Numbered from the stretch's first letter, positions 19,311 to 28,900 are shown. The stretch is DNA of 64,000 nucleotides from Hyphomicrobiales bacterium (GCA_900473745.1 UCMW01000001.1:1-64000); one strand, 5' to 3'. A program made the numbers and translations. The notes: generated by a model from the letters alone, not told the origin.

Positions 19311-20302
19311 CGATAGCTATGCGGGACCCCGAAACGCCAGACGTCCTCGATCATTTCCAGGCGAACGGCTATTCGCCCTATCATTTCTTCGATTCTGAAG
19401 AATGGGCGCATTTCCGGGCCGATACACCTTTGACCCTGACGGCAGATGAGGTTCATCGTCTGCGCTCGATCGACGACCCGATCGATCTCGACGAGGTCCG
19501 TCGGATCTATCTCTCGCTGTCGCGTCTGCTGTCGTCGCATGTGGAGTCGTCGCAGCTCCTTTTCGAGCAGCGTAACCGCTTTCTTAGCCTGTCGGATGTC
19601 TTCAAGACGCCCTTCGTCATCGGTATTGCCGGATCGGTGGCGGTCGGCAAGTCTACGACGGCGCGTGTCCTCAAGGAACTTCTAGCCCGTTGGCCGTCGA
19701 GCCCGAAGGTCGACCTCGTGACCACCGACGGCTTTCTTTATCCAAATGCGCATCTGGTTAAAAACGGAATCCTCAACCGCAAGGGTTTTCCGGAAAGCTA
19801 CGACGTCGGCGCGTTGTTGCGCTTTTTGTCGGCGATCAAGGCGGGACTGCCGAACGTCAAGGCGCCCAGCTATTCGCACCTGACCTATGACGTGCTGCCG
19901 AACGAACATCGCGTGATCGACCGACCCGATATCCTGATCTTCGAGGGCATCAACGTCCTTCAGTCGCGCAACCTTCCGGCCGACGGCAAGATCGTGCCGA
20001 TGGTCTCGGACTTCTTCGATTTTTCGATCTACATCGACGCCGATGAAAACGCGACCCACCGCTGGTATGTCGACCGCTTCATGAAACTGCGGCAGACCGC
20101 GTTCCGCGATCCTAACTCTTACTTCCATCGCTATGCGACCATCAGCGAGGACGAGGCCAAGGAGATCGCCGAGGGGCTTTGGACGAACATCAACCTGAAA
20201 AACCTCAGGGAAAACATCCTGCCGACCCGCCCACGCGCCGATCTCATTCTGCGTAAGGGTGACAACCACCTCGTCGAGACAGTGGCGCTCAGAAAATTGT
20301 GA
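19307..20302 (+). CDS. coaA: type I pantothenate kinase
   Basis: A 331-residue pantothenate kinase (type I, prokaryotic), the first and rate-limiting step of coenzyme A synthesis. The P-loop is [14 protein letters not shown] (about residues 106-119), followed by [13 protein letters not shown] with the catalytic Asp and the substrate loop KGFPESYDV. The ATG overlaps the hisE stop (ATGA), so CoA synthesis is translationally coupled to the his cluster, a layout also known in other Rhizobiaceae. Type I kinases are feedback-inhibited by CoA (family knowledge). Confidence 0.97.
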   Translation: MTIAMRDPETPDVLDHFQANGYSPYHFFDSEEWAHFRADTPLTLTADEVHRLRSIDDPIDLDEVRRIYLSLSRLLSSHVESSQLLFEQRNRFLSLSDVFKTPFVIGIAGSVAVGKSTTARVLKELLARWPSSPKVDLVTTDGFLYPNAHLVKNGILNRKGFPESYDVGALLRFLSAIKAGLPNVKAPSYSHLTYDVLPNEHRVIDRPDILIFEGINVLQSRNLPADGKIVPMVSDFFDFSIYIDADENATHRWYVDRFMKLRQTAFRDPNSYFHRYATISEDEAKEIAEGLWTNINLKNLRENILPTRPRADLILRKGDNHLVETVALRKL

Positions 20303-20317
20303 GCGATCGATCGCCGG

Positions 20318-20947
20318 CTATGGATTGACCCGACGAAGCGTCAGGTTGATCCGCCCGCCCGATTTCAGCAGTGTCGACGTGCCGAGATAGATGCGGTCGA
20401 CGCCGTGGAAGCATAGCCGACCCTCGCCACCGAGGATGAAGAGATCGCCGCTCTCCAGCTTCAAGGATTTCGTCCGGTCAGTGCGGGATAGACCGCCGAT
20501 GCGGAACAGGCACGTGTTTCCAAGCGAAATCGACAGGACAGGGGCCGATAGATCGGCTTCATCTCGGTCCTGATGCAGGCCCATCTTGGCGTCATCGGCA
20601 TAGAAATTGACCAGACACGCCTCGGGATCCTTGGGGTGACCTGAGAGTTCGCGCCAGAGGTCGAGCAAAACCTCCGGGATACTGGGCCAGGGCTTGCCCG
20701 TTAGCGGATGAGACAGCTGGTAACGATAGCCCCGCTCCTTGTCGGTGACCCAACCAAGCGGACCGCAATTCGTCATGCGGACCGACATCGGGCGGCCGGT
20801 ACCGGGCATCACGGGAACGTAGAGCGGCGCCTCGGCCACGACGCCGCGGATGATCTCGACCAGTTCTTCCTGCTCGACCCGCGACAGGCGACCCGGGAGA
20901 TAACGAAGACCGGATTGGAGGCTGATCTCGGCTTTCGCGCCAGTCAT
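20318..20947 (-). CDS. alkB: AlkB-like alpha-ketoglutarate-dependent dioxygenase
   Basis: A 209-residue Fe(II)/2-oxoglutarate dioxygenase that oxidatively removes alkyl groups from damaged bases. The HxD iron motif is in GLHQDRDEAD and the distal iron His in CFHGVDRI. The C-terminal GRINLTLRRV supplies the Arg residues that bind 2-oxoglutarate. ATG 20947 is chosen (GGGAGATTGAGC upstream) over a TTG two codons earlier that would overlap arfB. It follows arfB by 2 bases and probably shares its transcript. Confidence 0.93.
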   Translation of the reverse strand: MTGAKAEISLQSGLRYLPGRLSRVEQEELVEIIRGVVAEAPLYVPVMPGTGRPMSVRMTNCGPLGWVTDKERGYRYQLSHPLTGKPWPSIPEVLLDLWRELSGHPKDPEACLVNFYADDAKMGLHQDRDEADLSAPVLSISLGNTCLFRIGGLSRTDRTKSLKLESGDLFILGGEGRLCFHGVDRIYLGTSTLLKSGGRINLTLRRVNP

Positions 20948-20949
20948 GC

Positions 20950-21384
20950 TCAATCTCCCGCCGGCTTGCCGCGCATCTTCTTCACATCCGACCGTCCGGA
21001 CTTCGCCTTTAGACGCCGTTCGATCGAACCCTTGGTGGGCTTGGTCTTCTTGCGGGGCGGCGGTGGTGGCTTGGCCGCTTCGAGCAGCAGTTCTTTGAGG
21101 CGATCGCGGGCGTCTTCGCGATTGCGGTCCTGGCTGCGGAAGCGGCTGGCCTCAATCATCAGCACGCCATCCTTTGACAGGCGTTTGCCGGCAAGCTTCG
21201 CTGCGTTCTGCTTCACGCGATCATTGAGCGCCGGAGATCCGAGCAGGTTAAAGAACAGCTGAACGGCGGTCGAGACCTTGTTGACGTTCTGGCCGCCCGG
21301 GCCGCCGGCCAGCACGAATTGCTCCGTCAGCTCCCAGCCGGCGATCGTAATGCGGTTGTTGATCTCTAGCGGTTCGCTTGCCAT
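20950..21384 (-). CDS. arfB: alternative ribosome-rescue factor ArfB (YaeJ)
   Basis: A 144-residue codon-independent peptidyl-tRNA hydrolase that frees stalled ribosomes. The catalytic GGQ loop is in LAGGPGGQNVNKVST, and the C-terminal tail KKTKPTKGSIERRLKAKSGR is Lys/Arg-rich, as needed for insertion into the empty mRNA channel. The start at 21384 (MASEPLEINN) has GAGAAAGAGA upstream; starts at 21411 or 21462 would add non-conserved residues. A proline run precedes the basic tail. The gene lies between pckA and alkB on the same strand, with a hairpin separating it from pckA. Confidence 0.93.
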   Translation of the reverse strand: MASEPLEINNRITIAGWELTEQFVLAGGPGGQNVNKVSTAVQLFFNLLGSPALNDRVKQNAAKLAGKRLSKDGVLMIEASRFRSQDRNREDARDRLKELLLEAAKPPPPPRKKTKPTKGSIERRLKAKSGRSDVKKMRGKPAGD

Positions 21385-21450
21385 GTCATCGGTCTCTTTC
21401 TCGGCTTCCATATCGGCCGCAAAGACTTCAAAGGCAAGCCGCAAGCAGAA

Positions 21451-21480
21451 GAGGCCCGGCAAACATGCCGGGCCTCTTCA
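21451..21480 (-). terminator. hairpin terminator after pckA
   Basis: A perfect 10-bp stem GAGGCCCGGC / GCCGGGCCTC with a 6-base loop, followed on the minus strand by TTCTGCTT. The T-run is short, so termination may be partial. It lies 20-50 bases past the pckA stop. Confidence 0.65.
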
Positions 21481-21499
21481 TTGTGTTCAAATCAGCAAG

Positions 21500-23110
21500 T
21501 TACTCGGCCGCGAGGCGAATGCCCGGGGCTGCGTCGCGGACCTTGCCATCGACATGGGCTTCGAACTTGGCGAAGTTGTCGATGAACATGCCGACCAGCT
21601 TCTTGGCCTGCGCGTCATAGGCGACACCATCAGCCCAGGTCGAGCGTGGGTCGAGGATCTTCGTGTCGACGCCACCGACGGCGACCGGAACGGCAAAGCC
21701 GAAGTTGGCATCGGTGCGCATCTCGACCTTCTTGAGCTCGCCGGTCAGAGCCGCCGTCAGAAGCGCACGGGTCGCCTTGATCGGCATGCGGTTCCCGGTG
21801 CCATAGGCGCCGCCCGTCCAGCCGGTGTTGACTAGCCAGCAATCGACTTCGTGGCGCGCGATCAGATCGCGAAGCAGGTTGCCGTATTCTGTCGGATGAC
21901 GCGGCATGAAGGGGGCGCCGAAGCAGGTCGAGAAGGTCGCTTCCGGCTCGGTGACGCCCTTTTCGGTGCCGGCGACCTTTGCGGTGTAGCCGGACAGGAA
22001 GTGATACATGGCCTGTTCCGGCGTCAACTTGGCGATCGGCGGGAGAACACCGAAGGCATCGGCCGTCAGCATGATGATCGTCTTTGGATGCGGCGCGATA
22101 CCGGTCTCCGATGCATTCGGGATGAAATGCAGCGGATAGGCGCAGCGGGTGTTTTCCGTCAGCGAGCCGTCATTGAAGTCCGGAACGCGGTTTTCGTCGA
22201 GCACGACGTTTTCGAGCACGGTGCCGAAACGCTTGGTCGTGGCGAAGATCTCCGGTTCGGCTTCTGCCGAAAGACGGATGGTCTTGGCATAGCAGCCACC
22301 TTCGAAGTTGAAGATGCCGTTTTCGCCCCAGCCATGCTCATCGTCACCGATCAGGGTGCGCTTCGGATCGGCCGACAGCGTGGTCTTGCCGGTGCCGGAA
22401 AGCCCGAAGAAGACGGCGGCGTCGCCATCAGGGCCGACATTGGCCGAACAATGCATCGGCATGACGCCCTTCGACGGCAGCAGGTAGTTGAGGACGGTGA
22501 AGACCGACTTCTTCATCTCGCCGGCATAGGATGTGCCGCCGATGAGGACGATACCATTGGTCAGGTCGCAAGCGATAACCGTCTCGGTGCGGCAGCCATG
22601 ACGGGCGGGATCGGCGCGAAAGCTCGGCAGATCGATGATCGTCAGCTTCGGCAGGAAGCCCTGGAGAGCTTCACGCTCGGGGCGGATCAGCAGGTTGCGG
22701 ATGAACAGCGAGTGCCAGGCAAACTCGGTCACCACGCGGGTCGGCAGGGCGTTGTCGGCATCGGCGCCGCCAACCAGATCCTGAACGAAGAGGTCCCTGC
22801 CCTCGGCATGGGCCAGCATGTCCTGATGCAGCACGGCGAAATGCTCGGGAGACATGGGCTTGTTGTTGTCCCACCAGATCTGGCCGTCGGTCTTGCCGTC
22901 GCGAACAACGAACTTGTCCTTGGCGGAACGACCTGTGTGCTGGCCGGTCAAGGCGCGCAGCGCACCATCGGCTGTGAGCTCGGCCTCGCCCCGACGAACA
23001 GCCTCTTCATAGAGTGTTGCTTCGAGAAAATTGTAGCGAACACTCGCGGCCTTCCCCAAGCCGATATCCGCGATACCCGCAGCCGGGTTCCTCACGCCGA
23101 ATTCCTCCAT
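21500..23110 (-). CDS. pckA: phosphoenolpyruvate carboxykinase (ATP)
   Basis: A 536-residue ATP-dependent PEP carboxykinase, converting oxaloacetate to PEP at the entry to gluconeogenesis. The nucleotide site is [13 protein letters not shown], preceded by MHCSANVG, with LIGDDEHGW metal-binding. [11 protein letters not shown] and [13 protein letters not shown] (as [12 protein letters not shown]) are family signatures. An AGGAAGG ribosome site precedes the ATG. pckA is divergent from chvI; rhizobial chvG/chvI and pckA are neighbours and pckA is needed for growth on succinate (established). Paired palindromes 105-150 bases upstream are candidate operators. Confidence 0.98.
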   Translation of the reverse strand: MEEFGVRNPAAGIADIGLGKAASVRYNFLEATLYEEAVRRGEAELTADGALRALTGQHTGRSAKDKFVVRDGKTDGQIWWDNNKPMSPEHFAVLHQDMLAHAEGRDLFVQDLVGGADADNALPTRVVTEFAWHSLFIRNLLIRPEREALQGFLPKLTIIDLPSFRADPARHGCRTETVIACDLTNGIVLIGGTSYAGEMKKSVFTVLNYLLPSKGVMPMHCSANVGPDGDAAVFFGLSGTGKTTLSADPKRTLIGDDEHGWGENGIFNFEGGCYAKTIRLSAEAEPEIFATTKRFGTVLENVVLDENRVPDFNDGSLTENTRCAYPLHFIPNASETGIAPHPKTIIMLTADAFGVLPPIAKLTPEQAMYHFLSGYTAKVAGTEKGVTEPEATFSTCFGAPFMPRHPTEYGNLLRDLIARHEVDCWLVNTGWTGGAYGTGNRMPIKATRALLTAALTGELKKVEMRTDANFGFAVPVAVGGVDTKILDPRSTWADGVAYDAQAKKLVGMFIDNFAKFEAHVDGKVRDAAPGIRLAAE

Positions 23111-23449
23111 GGGTGCGCCTTCCTCTCACATGGGCCAGAACTGAATGAGGGAAAACTAAACGGCGGCGCCTGAAAAAGCAAGGTAGTCCGCCAAAAAATA
23201 TAATGATATCAATTATTTAATCGATTTAAACTGGAAAATGGCCTTTTTAAATCGTTTAGTTCCGCTTCCATTCCGCGTTGAAAGGCGCAGCTCAGAGGAG
23301 CAAATGCGCCGTTTGACCGAAATCTGCTGCGCATGCCCCTTCCCCTCTGCCACAATTTGTTCCACCTTTATCCTCATATCGCACTGCCATGGGACCCGAG
23401 CTGGGCTGGACGAACCAGGAGCAGCGCAACGATGACGGAGACGTACACT
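23111..23449. promoter_or_regulatory. divergent pckA-chvI control region with paired CG-centred palindromes
   Basis: This 339-base gap has no gene. It contains a 70-base AT-rich patch (23190-23260). Within it, TTTAATCGATTTAAA (23216-23230) and TAAATCGTTTA (23248-23258) are both inverted repeats centred on CG, with centres 30 bases apart, about three helical turns. CGATTTAAA and TTTAAATCG also form a perfect 9-bp inverted pair. LacI-family operators are typically CG-centred, and Sinorhizobium has a LacI-type regulator of pckA named PckR; assigning these sites to it is inference. The remainder, 23260-23449, leads to chvI and shows no motif I can name. Confidence 0.5.
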
Positions 23450-24175
23450 ATGCAGACGATCGCCCTCGTGGATGACGACCGCAACATTCTGACTTCGGTT
23501 TCGATTGCTCTCGAGGCGGAAGGCTACAAGGTCGAAACCTATACCGATGGCGCCTCGGCTCTCGACGGTCTTCTCGCCCGACCGCCGCAACTGGCCATCT
23601 TCGACATCAAGATGCCGCGCATGGACGGGATGGAGCTGCTGCGCCGCCTGCGTCAGAAGTCCGACATTCCGGTGATCTTCCTCACCTCAAAGGACGAGGA
23701 GATCGATGAGCTTTTCGGCCTGAAGATGGGTGCTGATGATTTCATCACCAAACCCTTCTCGCAGCGTCTCCTGGTCGAGCGCGTGAAGGCGATCCTGCGT
23801 CGGTCGGCAAGTCGCGAGAGCTTTGCGGCCGGCAACGGACCCGCAAAGGGAAGCCCCGAGCAGCAGGCCCGGACACTCGAGCGTGGCCAGCTCGTAATGG
23901 ACCAGGAGCGCCACACCTGCACCTGGAAGGGTGATCCGGTGACGCTCACGGTGACGGAATTCCTGATCCTGCAGTCACTTGCGCAGCGCCCCGGCGTTGT
24001 GAAGAGCCGTGACGCGCTGATGGACGCGGCTTATGACGAACAGGTCTATGTGGACGACCGTACGATCGACAGCCACATCAAGCGCCTGCGCAAGAAGTTC
24101 AAGATGGTCGATACCGACTTCGACATGATTGAAACCCTGTACGGCGTGGGCTACCGGTTCCGCGAAGCAGCGTGA
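23450..24175 (+). CDS. chvI: response regulator ChvI
   Basis: A 241-residue OmpR-type response regulator, partner of ChvG. The receiver opens [15 protein letters not shown], the phosphosite is Asp52 in [12 protein letters not shown], and the switch Lys is in FITKPFSQ. The C-terminal winged helix spans [26 protein letters not shown] to [10 protein letters not shown]. The length equals that of known ChvI. ATG 23450 has GGAG 9 bases upstream; ATG 23432 (AGGAG) would add six residues. ChvG/ChvI controls acid response, envelope polysaccharides, virulence or symbiosis and central metabolism in Rhizobiaceae. Confidence 0.96.
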   Translation: MQTIALVDDDRNILTSVSIALEAEGYKVETYTDGASALDGLLARPPQLAIFDIKMPRMDGMELLRRLRQKSDIPVIFLTSKDEEIDELFGLKMGADDFITKPFSQRLLVERVKAILRRSASRESFAAGNGPAKGSPEQQARTLERGQLVMDQERHTCTWKGDPVTLTVTEFLILQSLAQRPGVVKSRDALMDAAYDEQVYVDDRTIDSHIKRLRKKFKMVDTDFDMIETLYGVGYRFREAA

Positions 24176-24266
24176 GATCTCGTCGCGATGGCCCCGATGA
24201 CGAAGCGGTGGGCCCTTCGGACGGGTGAAAGGCAAAGGTTTGACCCAGCAGGTTGATGAAGGACAC

Positions 24267-26021
24267 ATGGAGGAGCCGGAAACCGGCTCCGAACAGCGTC
24301 GGCTGTTCACCCATCCCTTCACGCTCATCCGGCGGATTTTCGGCCATGCGCTCTTTTCCAGCCTGACGCGCCGGATCGTCTTCTTCAACCTTGCTGCGCT
24401 CATCGTGCTCGTCGCCGGGATCATGTATCTCAACCAGTTCCGCGAGGGGCTGATCGACGCGCGCGTGGAAAGCCTGCTGACCCAGGGTGAGATCATTGCT
24501 GCAGCCGTCTCGGCCTCCGCCTCGGTCGATACGAATTCGATCACCATCGACCCCGAAAAACTGCTCGAACTTCAAGCCGGCCAGAGCATTACGCCGGTAC
24601 CGAAGGACGAGGATCTCGAGTTTCCGATAAATCCCGAGCGCGTGGCACCGGTCCTGCGGCGGCTGATCTCGCCGACGCGCATCCGCGCGCGCCTGTTCGA
24701 CGCCGACGCCAATCTGCTGCTGGATTCCCGGCATCTCTATTCGCGCGGCCAGGTGCTGCGCTTCGACCTGCCGCCGGTCGACAATGATTCCACCAGCTTC
24801 ACCGACTGGATCACGCGCCTCTTCAACACCATCCTGCAACCAGGAAACCTGCCTGTCTACCGTGAAGCACCAGGTGGCGACGGCTCCATCTATCCAGAAG
24901 TGATGAACGCCTTGACGGGTGTACGCGGCGCCGTGGTTCGCGTGACCGACCAGGGTGAACTGATCGTATCCGTCGCGGTTCCCGTGCAGCGATCGCGCGC
25001 GGTTCTCGGCGTCCTGCTTTTGTCGACGCAAGCCGGTGACATCGACAAGATCGTGCATGCCGAGCGTCTGGCCATCCTTCGGGTCTTCGGCGTCGCGACG
25101 CTGGTCAACATTGTCGTTTCGCTGCTGCTGTCGTCCACCATTGCCAATCCCCTCCGCCGACTTTCCGCCGCCGCCATTCGTGTGCGTCGCGGCGCCAGGG
25201 AGCGTGAGGAAATCCCGGACTTTTCCATCCGCCAGGACGAGATCGGCAATCTCTCGATTGCGCTTCGCGAAATGACGACCGCACTCTACGACCGGATTGA
25301 CGCCATCGAGAGTTTCGCCGCAGATGTCAGCCACGAGCTGAAGAACCCGCTGACCTCGCTGCGCTCGGCCGTCGAAACGCTGCCGCTCGCCAAGACCGAC
25401 CAATCCCGGCAGCGGCTGATGGATATCATCCAGCATGACGTCCGGCGTCTCGACCGCCTGATCAGCGACATCTCGGACGCTTCGCGCCTCGATGCGGAAC
25501 TGGCTCGCGCGGACGCCAAGCCGGTCGATCTCGAGATTCTGGTTTCAAGCCTTGTCGACATCTCGCGGGAAATCCGCAGCGGCAAGAAGGCGGTGAAGAT
25601 CGACTATGTGATCGACCAGAAGCAGGGAACGAACCAGCATTTCATCGTCAATGGGCACGATCTTCGCCTCGGCCAGATCGTCACCAACCTGATCGAGAAC
25701 GCTCGATCCTTCGTGCCCGCAGACAGCGGCCGCATCCTCGTGAAGCTTTCACGCAATCGAAGCCGCTGCCTGATCCAGGTGGAAGACAACGGGCCGGGAA
25801 TCCAGGCGGAAGACATCGATCGCATCTTCGAACGCTTCTATACCGACCGGCCCGAGGGTGAGAGCTTCGGGCAGAACTCGGGCCTTGGCCTTTCGATCAG
25901 TCGACAGATCGCCGAAGCCCATGGCGGCACTTTGAGAGCCGAGAATGTCATGGATCCGGGAACGGGCCGCATCATCGGTGCACGGTTCATGCTTTCCCTG
26001 CCCGTCGAGACGTCGACGTGA
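24267..26021 (+). CDS. chvG: sensor histidine kinase ChvG (ExoS)
   Basis: A 584-residue inner-membrane histidine kinase. TM1 is FFNLAALIVLVAGIMYL (about residues 43-60), a periplasmic domain follows, and TM2 is near residues 275-295 (FGVATLVNIVVSLLLSS). HAMP and DHp come next with His356 in DVSHELKNPLTSL; the ATPase has NLIENARSF, DNGPGI and GLGLSISRQI. In relatives the periplasmic repressor ExoR holds this kinase off until acid triggers its proteolysis; exoR is not in the window. ATG 24267 has AAGGA 3 bases upstream; a GTG at 24225 is possible. The stop overlaps the hprK start (GTGA). Confidence 0.95.
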   Translation: MEEPETGSEQRRLFTHPFTLIRRIFGHALFSSLTRRIVFFNLAALIVLVAGIMYLNQFREGLIDARVESLLTQGEIIAAAVSASASVDTNSITIDPEKLLELQAGQSITPVPKDEDLEFPINPERVAPVLRRLISPTRIRARLFDADANLLLDSRHLYSRGQVLRFDLPPVDNDSTSFTDWITRLFNTILQPGNLPVYREAPGGDGSIYPEVMNALTGVRGAVVRVTDQGELIVSVAVPVQRSRAVLGVLLLSTQAGDIDKIVHAERLAILRVFGVATLVNIVVSLLLSSTIANPLRRLSAAAIRVRRGAREREEIPDFSIRQDEIGNLSIALREMTTALYDRIDAIESFAADVSHELKNPLTSLRSAVETLPLAKTDQSRQRLMDIIQHDVRRLDRLISDISDASRLDAELARADAKPVDLEILVSSLVDISREIRSGKKAVKIDYVIDQKQGTNQHFIVNGHDLRLGQIVTNLIENARSFVPADSGRILVKLSRNRSRCLIQVEDNGPGIQAEDIDRIFERFYTDRPEGESFGQNSGLGLSISRQIAEAHGGTLRAENVMDPGTGRIIGARFMLSLPVETST

Positions 26022-26476
26022 ACACTGCACCCGCCAATGTTCATGGTACCGCGATTGCCGTTGACGGCATCGGGCTCCTGTTTCTTGGTGCGTCGGGCAG
26101 CGGCAAATCTGCCCTTGCCTTTGATTGTTTGGCCGAGGCAAGGCTGGCACATTTGTCCGGCGCGCTTGTCGCCGACGACCGTGTGTTCGTCCTGCGGGAC
26201 CAGAACAAAGTCATCGCCCGCTGCCCTGATGCAATCCGTGGCCTGATCGAGCTCAGGTATTCAGGCATCGTCTCCGTCGACCACGTTACAGAAGCCGAGA
26301 TTCACTTCGCGATCTTGCCGGTTCCTTCCAATGAAGGCGAACGCCTGCCGCCTGACGACGAGCAGGCCGATCTTGCTCCTGGAATTCGGCTGCCGGCCAT
26401 CCGCGTGCCTTCCTGGAGTCGATTTCCGCTCAGCCTTATCTTAGCCCGCATTCGAGGTCTGAGAGGGAACAGCTAG
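26018..26476 (+). CDS. hprK: short HPr kinase/phosphorylase (C-terminal domain type)
   Basis: A 152-residue alphaproteobacterial form of HprK, about half the length of the Firmicutes enzyme because the N-terminal domain is absent. The Walker A loop GASGSGKSALAFDCL (residues about 24-38) and the following LVADDRVFV, the HPrK signature region, are present. It phosphorylates HPr on a serine. The GTG start lies inside the chvG stop codon, indicating translational coupling of an envelope sensor kinase to PTS control. The ptsM-like EIIA and HPr follow within 600 bases. Confidence 0.93.
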   Translation: MNTAPANVHGTAIAVDGIGLLFLGASGSGKSALAFDCLAEARLAHLSGALVADDRVFVLRDQNKVIARCPDAIRGLIELRYSGIVSVDHVTEAEIHFAILPVPSNEGERLPPDDEQADLAPGIRLPAIRVPSWSRFPLSLILARIRGLRGNS

Positions 26477-26593
26477 GCTACACGCTGTTTTGGCTTGCAC
26501 TTCGCGCTTTGATGGACATGATGGCGTCCCACTGATGGACGAAACGCCAATCTTGAGCTATTTGGCGAGAGTTGCGCTAAGGGGCAGTTGAGA

Positions 26594-26995
26594 ATGATCG
26601 GACTTGTGCTTGTCACACATGGCAAGCTGGCTGAAGAGTTTCACCATGCGGTGGAACATGTCGTCGGCCCACAGAAATGTATCGAGACCGTTTCGATCGG
26701 CCCCGAAGATGATATGGACCAGCGTCGCCAGGATATTCTTGATGCCGTGCTGCGTGCCGACGATGGTCACGGAGTGATCATTCTGACCGACATGTTCGGA
26801 GGCACGCCCTCGAATCTTGCGATTTCCGTCATGAACACCGGTCGAATCGAAGTGATCGCCGGCGTCAACCTGCCGATGCTGATCAAGCTCGCCGGTGTGC
26901 GCGGGGACAATGACATGGACCGCTCGTTGATCGAGGCCTCCGAGGCCGGGCGCAAATACATCAATGTCGCAAGCCGTGTTCTCAGTGGTAAGTGA
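26594..26995 (+). CDS. PTS EIIA component, mannose-family type
   Basis: A 133-residue mannose-class EIIA domain. The phosphorylatable histidine is His9 in VLVTHGKLAEEF, and the downstream ILTDMFGGTPSNLA is the family's second signature. ATG 26594 is preferred to an upstream TTG because AAGGGG lies nearby. No membrane EIIB/EIIC permease genes are in the window, so it most likely acts in regulation, taking phosphate from HPr, as in other Rhizobiales. The 117-base gap upstream contains CGCCAA (26545-26550) and TTGGCG (26562-26567) as an inverted pair. Confidence 0.92.
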   Translation: MIGLVLVTHGKLAEEFHHAVEHVVGPQKCIETVSIGPEDDMDQRRQDILDAVLRADDGHGVIILTDMFGGTPSNLAISVMNTGRIEVIAGVNLPMLIKLAGVRGDNDMDRSLIEASEAGRKYINVASRVLSGK

Positions 26996-26999
26996 CGTC

Positions 27000-27278
27000 A
27001 TGAGTGATCCGATCGCTCGTGATCTTCTGATCATCAACAAGCGCGGCCTGCACGCCAGAGCCTCCGCAAAATTCGTCCAGACCGTAAGCGGGTTTGATGC
27101 GAAAGTCAGTGTTTCCAAAGATGGCACGACCGTCGGCGGCACCTCCATCATGGGACTGATGATGCTCGCTGCGAGCCCCGGCTGTTCGATCTCCGTTGCT
27201 GCCTCGGGCAATCAGGCTCAGGACGTGATGGAAGCGCTCGCGGCGCTCGTAGCCGATCGCTTCGGTGAAGAGATGTAA
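27000..27278 (+). CDS. ptsH: phosphocarrier protein HPr
   Basis: A 92-residue HPr. The EI-phosphorylated His18 is in NKRGLHARASAKFV and the HprK-target serine is Ser49 in GTSIMGLMMLAA, so both phosphosites are present. ATG 27000 follows the EIIA stop by 4 bases. Together with hprK and the EIIA gene it forms a permease-less regulatory PTS; EI must be encoded elsewhere. The conserved serine supports real HprK control here. Confidence 0.95.
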   Translation: MSDPIARDLLIINKRGLHARASAKFVQTVSGFDAKVSVSKDGTTVGGTSIMGLMMLAASPGCSISVAASGNQAQDVMEALAALVADRFGEEM

Positions 27279-27286
27279 AGCATCGC

Positions 27287-27316
27287 GACATAAAGACATA
27301 AAGACTTCTTTATGTC
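27287..27316. promoter_or_regulatory. repeated GACATAAAG operator upstream of ahcY
   Basis: GACATAAAG occurs at 27287-27295 and again at 27295-27303, and its exact complement CTTTATGTC lies at 27308-27316. The second copy and the complement form a perfect 9-bp inverted repeat around ACTT. It is 122-150 bases before the ahcY start. The shape fits operators reported for ArsR-family regulators with a methyltransferase-like domain (SahR/MetR type) that control SAM-cycle genes; that assignment is inference. A further hairpin (CCTGCAGA/TCTGCGGG) lies downstream in the leader. Confidence 0.6.
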
Positions 27317-27437
27317 AGATTGCGTTTGATACCTTTCCCTGCTAGAACACGGACAAGCCTGCAGACAGATCTGCGGGAGAGCCAGTTTGTCCATCCGCCA
27401 TGATTGCGGATCGGATCTGATCCAGCCGGAGAACCCC

Positions 27438-28835
27438 ATGAGCAAACATGACTATGTGATCGCTGACATCGGTCTTGCCGATTTCGGCCGCAAGGAAATC
27501 AGCATCGCTGAAACCGAAATGCCGGGCCTGATGGCCTGCCGCGAAGAATTCGGGGCGAGCAAGCCGCTGAAGGGTGCGCGCATCACCGGTTCGCTGCACA
27601 TGACGATCCAGACCGCCGTCCTGATCGAAACGCTTGTCGCACTCGGCGCCGAGGTCCGTTGGGCATCCTGCAACATCTTCTCGACACAGGACCATGCGGC
27701 TGCGGCAATCGCTGCTGCCGGCATTCCGGTCTTCGCGATCAAGGGCGAGACCCTGACGGACTACTGGGACTACACCGACAAGATCTTCCAGTGGACTGAC
27801 GGTGGCCTGTCCAACATGATCCTCGACGACGGTGGCGACGCCACCATGTACATCCTGCTTGGCGCCCGCGCGGAAGCTGGCGAGGACGTTCTTTCCAATC
27901 CGCAGTCGGAAGAGGAAGAAATCCTGGTCGCGCAGATCAAGAAGCGGCTGGCTGCCACGCCTGGCTGGTTCACCAAGCAGCGCGACGCCATCCAGGGTGT
28001 TACCGAAGAAACCACCACGGGCGTCCATCGCCTCTATGAACTCGCCAAGAAGGGCCTCCTCCCCTTCCCGGCGATCAACGTCAACGACAGCGTCACCAAG
28101 TCGAAGTTCGACAACAAATATGGCTGCAAGGAATCGTTGGTTGACGGCATTCGTCGCGGTACCGACGTGATGATGGCCGGCAAGGTTGCCGTCGTCTGCG
28201 GCTACGGCGACGTCGGCAAGGGTTCGGCCGCCTCGCTGCGTGGCGCGGGCGCCCGCGTCAAGGTGACGGAAGTCGACCCGATTTGCGCCCTGCAGGCCGC
28301 CATGGACGGATTTGAAGTGGTCACGCTGGAGGACGTCGTTTCCTCGGCCGATATCTTCATCACCACCACCGGCAACAAGGACGTCATCCGCATCGAGCAC
28401 ATGCGCGAGATGAAGGACATGGCGATCGTCGGCAACATTGGTCACTTCGACAACGAGATCCAGGTCGCCTCGCTCAAGAACCTCAAGTGGACAAACATCA
28501 AGCCGCAGGTCGACATGATCGAGTTCCCGAAGGGCAACCGCATGATCCTGCTCTCGGAAGGCCGCCTGTTGAACCTCGGCAACGCGACAGGTCATCCGTC
28601 CTTCGTCATGTCGGCCTCGTTCACCAACCAGGTTCTCGGCCAGATCGAGCTCTTTGCAAAGAATGATGAGTACAAGCCCGGCGTCTACGTCCTGCCGAAG
28701 CACCTCGATGAAAAGGTCGCTCGTCTGCATCTCGAAAAGCTCGGCGTGAAGCTGACGCAGCTTTCGGACGAGCAGGCCGCCTATATCGGCGTCACGACGC
28801 AGGGTCCGTTCAAGTCGGAACACTATCGCTACTAA
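27438..28835 (+). CDS. ahcY: adenosylhomocysteinase
   Basis: A 465-residue S-adenosylhomocysteine hydrolase, an NAD-dependent enzyme that clears the product of SAM methylation and recovers homocysteine. Motifs are [33 protein letters not shown] (including the substrate Cys and His), the NAD loop [10 protein letters not shown], and the C-terminal KSEHYRY. The start at 27438 follows AGCCGGAGAACCCC. A palindromic operator lies in its leader and a strong terminator follows its stop, so it is probably its own transcription unit. Confidence 0.98.
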   Translation: MSKHDYVIADIGLADFGRKEISIAETEMPGLMACREEFGASKPLKGARITGSLHMTIQTAVLIETLVALGAEVRWASCNIFSTQDHAAAAIAAAGIPVFAIKGETLTDYWDYTDKIFQWTDGGLSNMILDDGGDATMYILLGARAEAGEDVLSNPQSEEEEILVAQIKKRLAATPGWFTKQRDAIQGVTEETTTGVHRLYELAKKGLLPFPAINVNDSVTKSKFDNKYGCKESLVDGIRRGTDVMMAGKVAVVCGYGDVGKGSAASLRGAGARVKVTEVDPICALQAAMDGFEVVTLEDVVSSADIFITTTGNKDVIRIEHMREMKDMAIVGNIGHFDNEIQVASLKNLKWTNIKPQVDMIEFPKGNRMILLSEGRLLNLGNATGHPSFVMSASFTNQVLGQIELFAKNDEYKPGVYVLPKHLDEKVARLHLEKLGVKLTQLSDEQAAYIGVTTQGPFKSEHYRY

Positions 28836-28866
28836 AATATAGCTGGATAATATCTACATCTAGTAG

Positions 28867-28900
28867 GCGGCGCCTTGACAAGGGCGCCGCTTTCTTTTTT
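28867..28900 (+). terminator. intrinsic terminator after ahcY
   Basis: An 8-bp perfect stem GCGGCGCC / GGCGCCGC with loop TTGACAAG, followed by TTTCTTTTTT. It lies 32 bases past the ahcY stop. Confidence 0.9.

Noticed and set aside
27317..27437. An SAH or SAM riboswitch in the ahcY leader.
   Set aside because: There is a hairpin, but I do not recognise the conserved core of any SAM/SAH riboswitch class; a DNA operator explains the strongest repeat.
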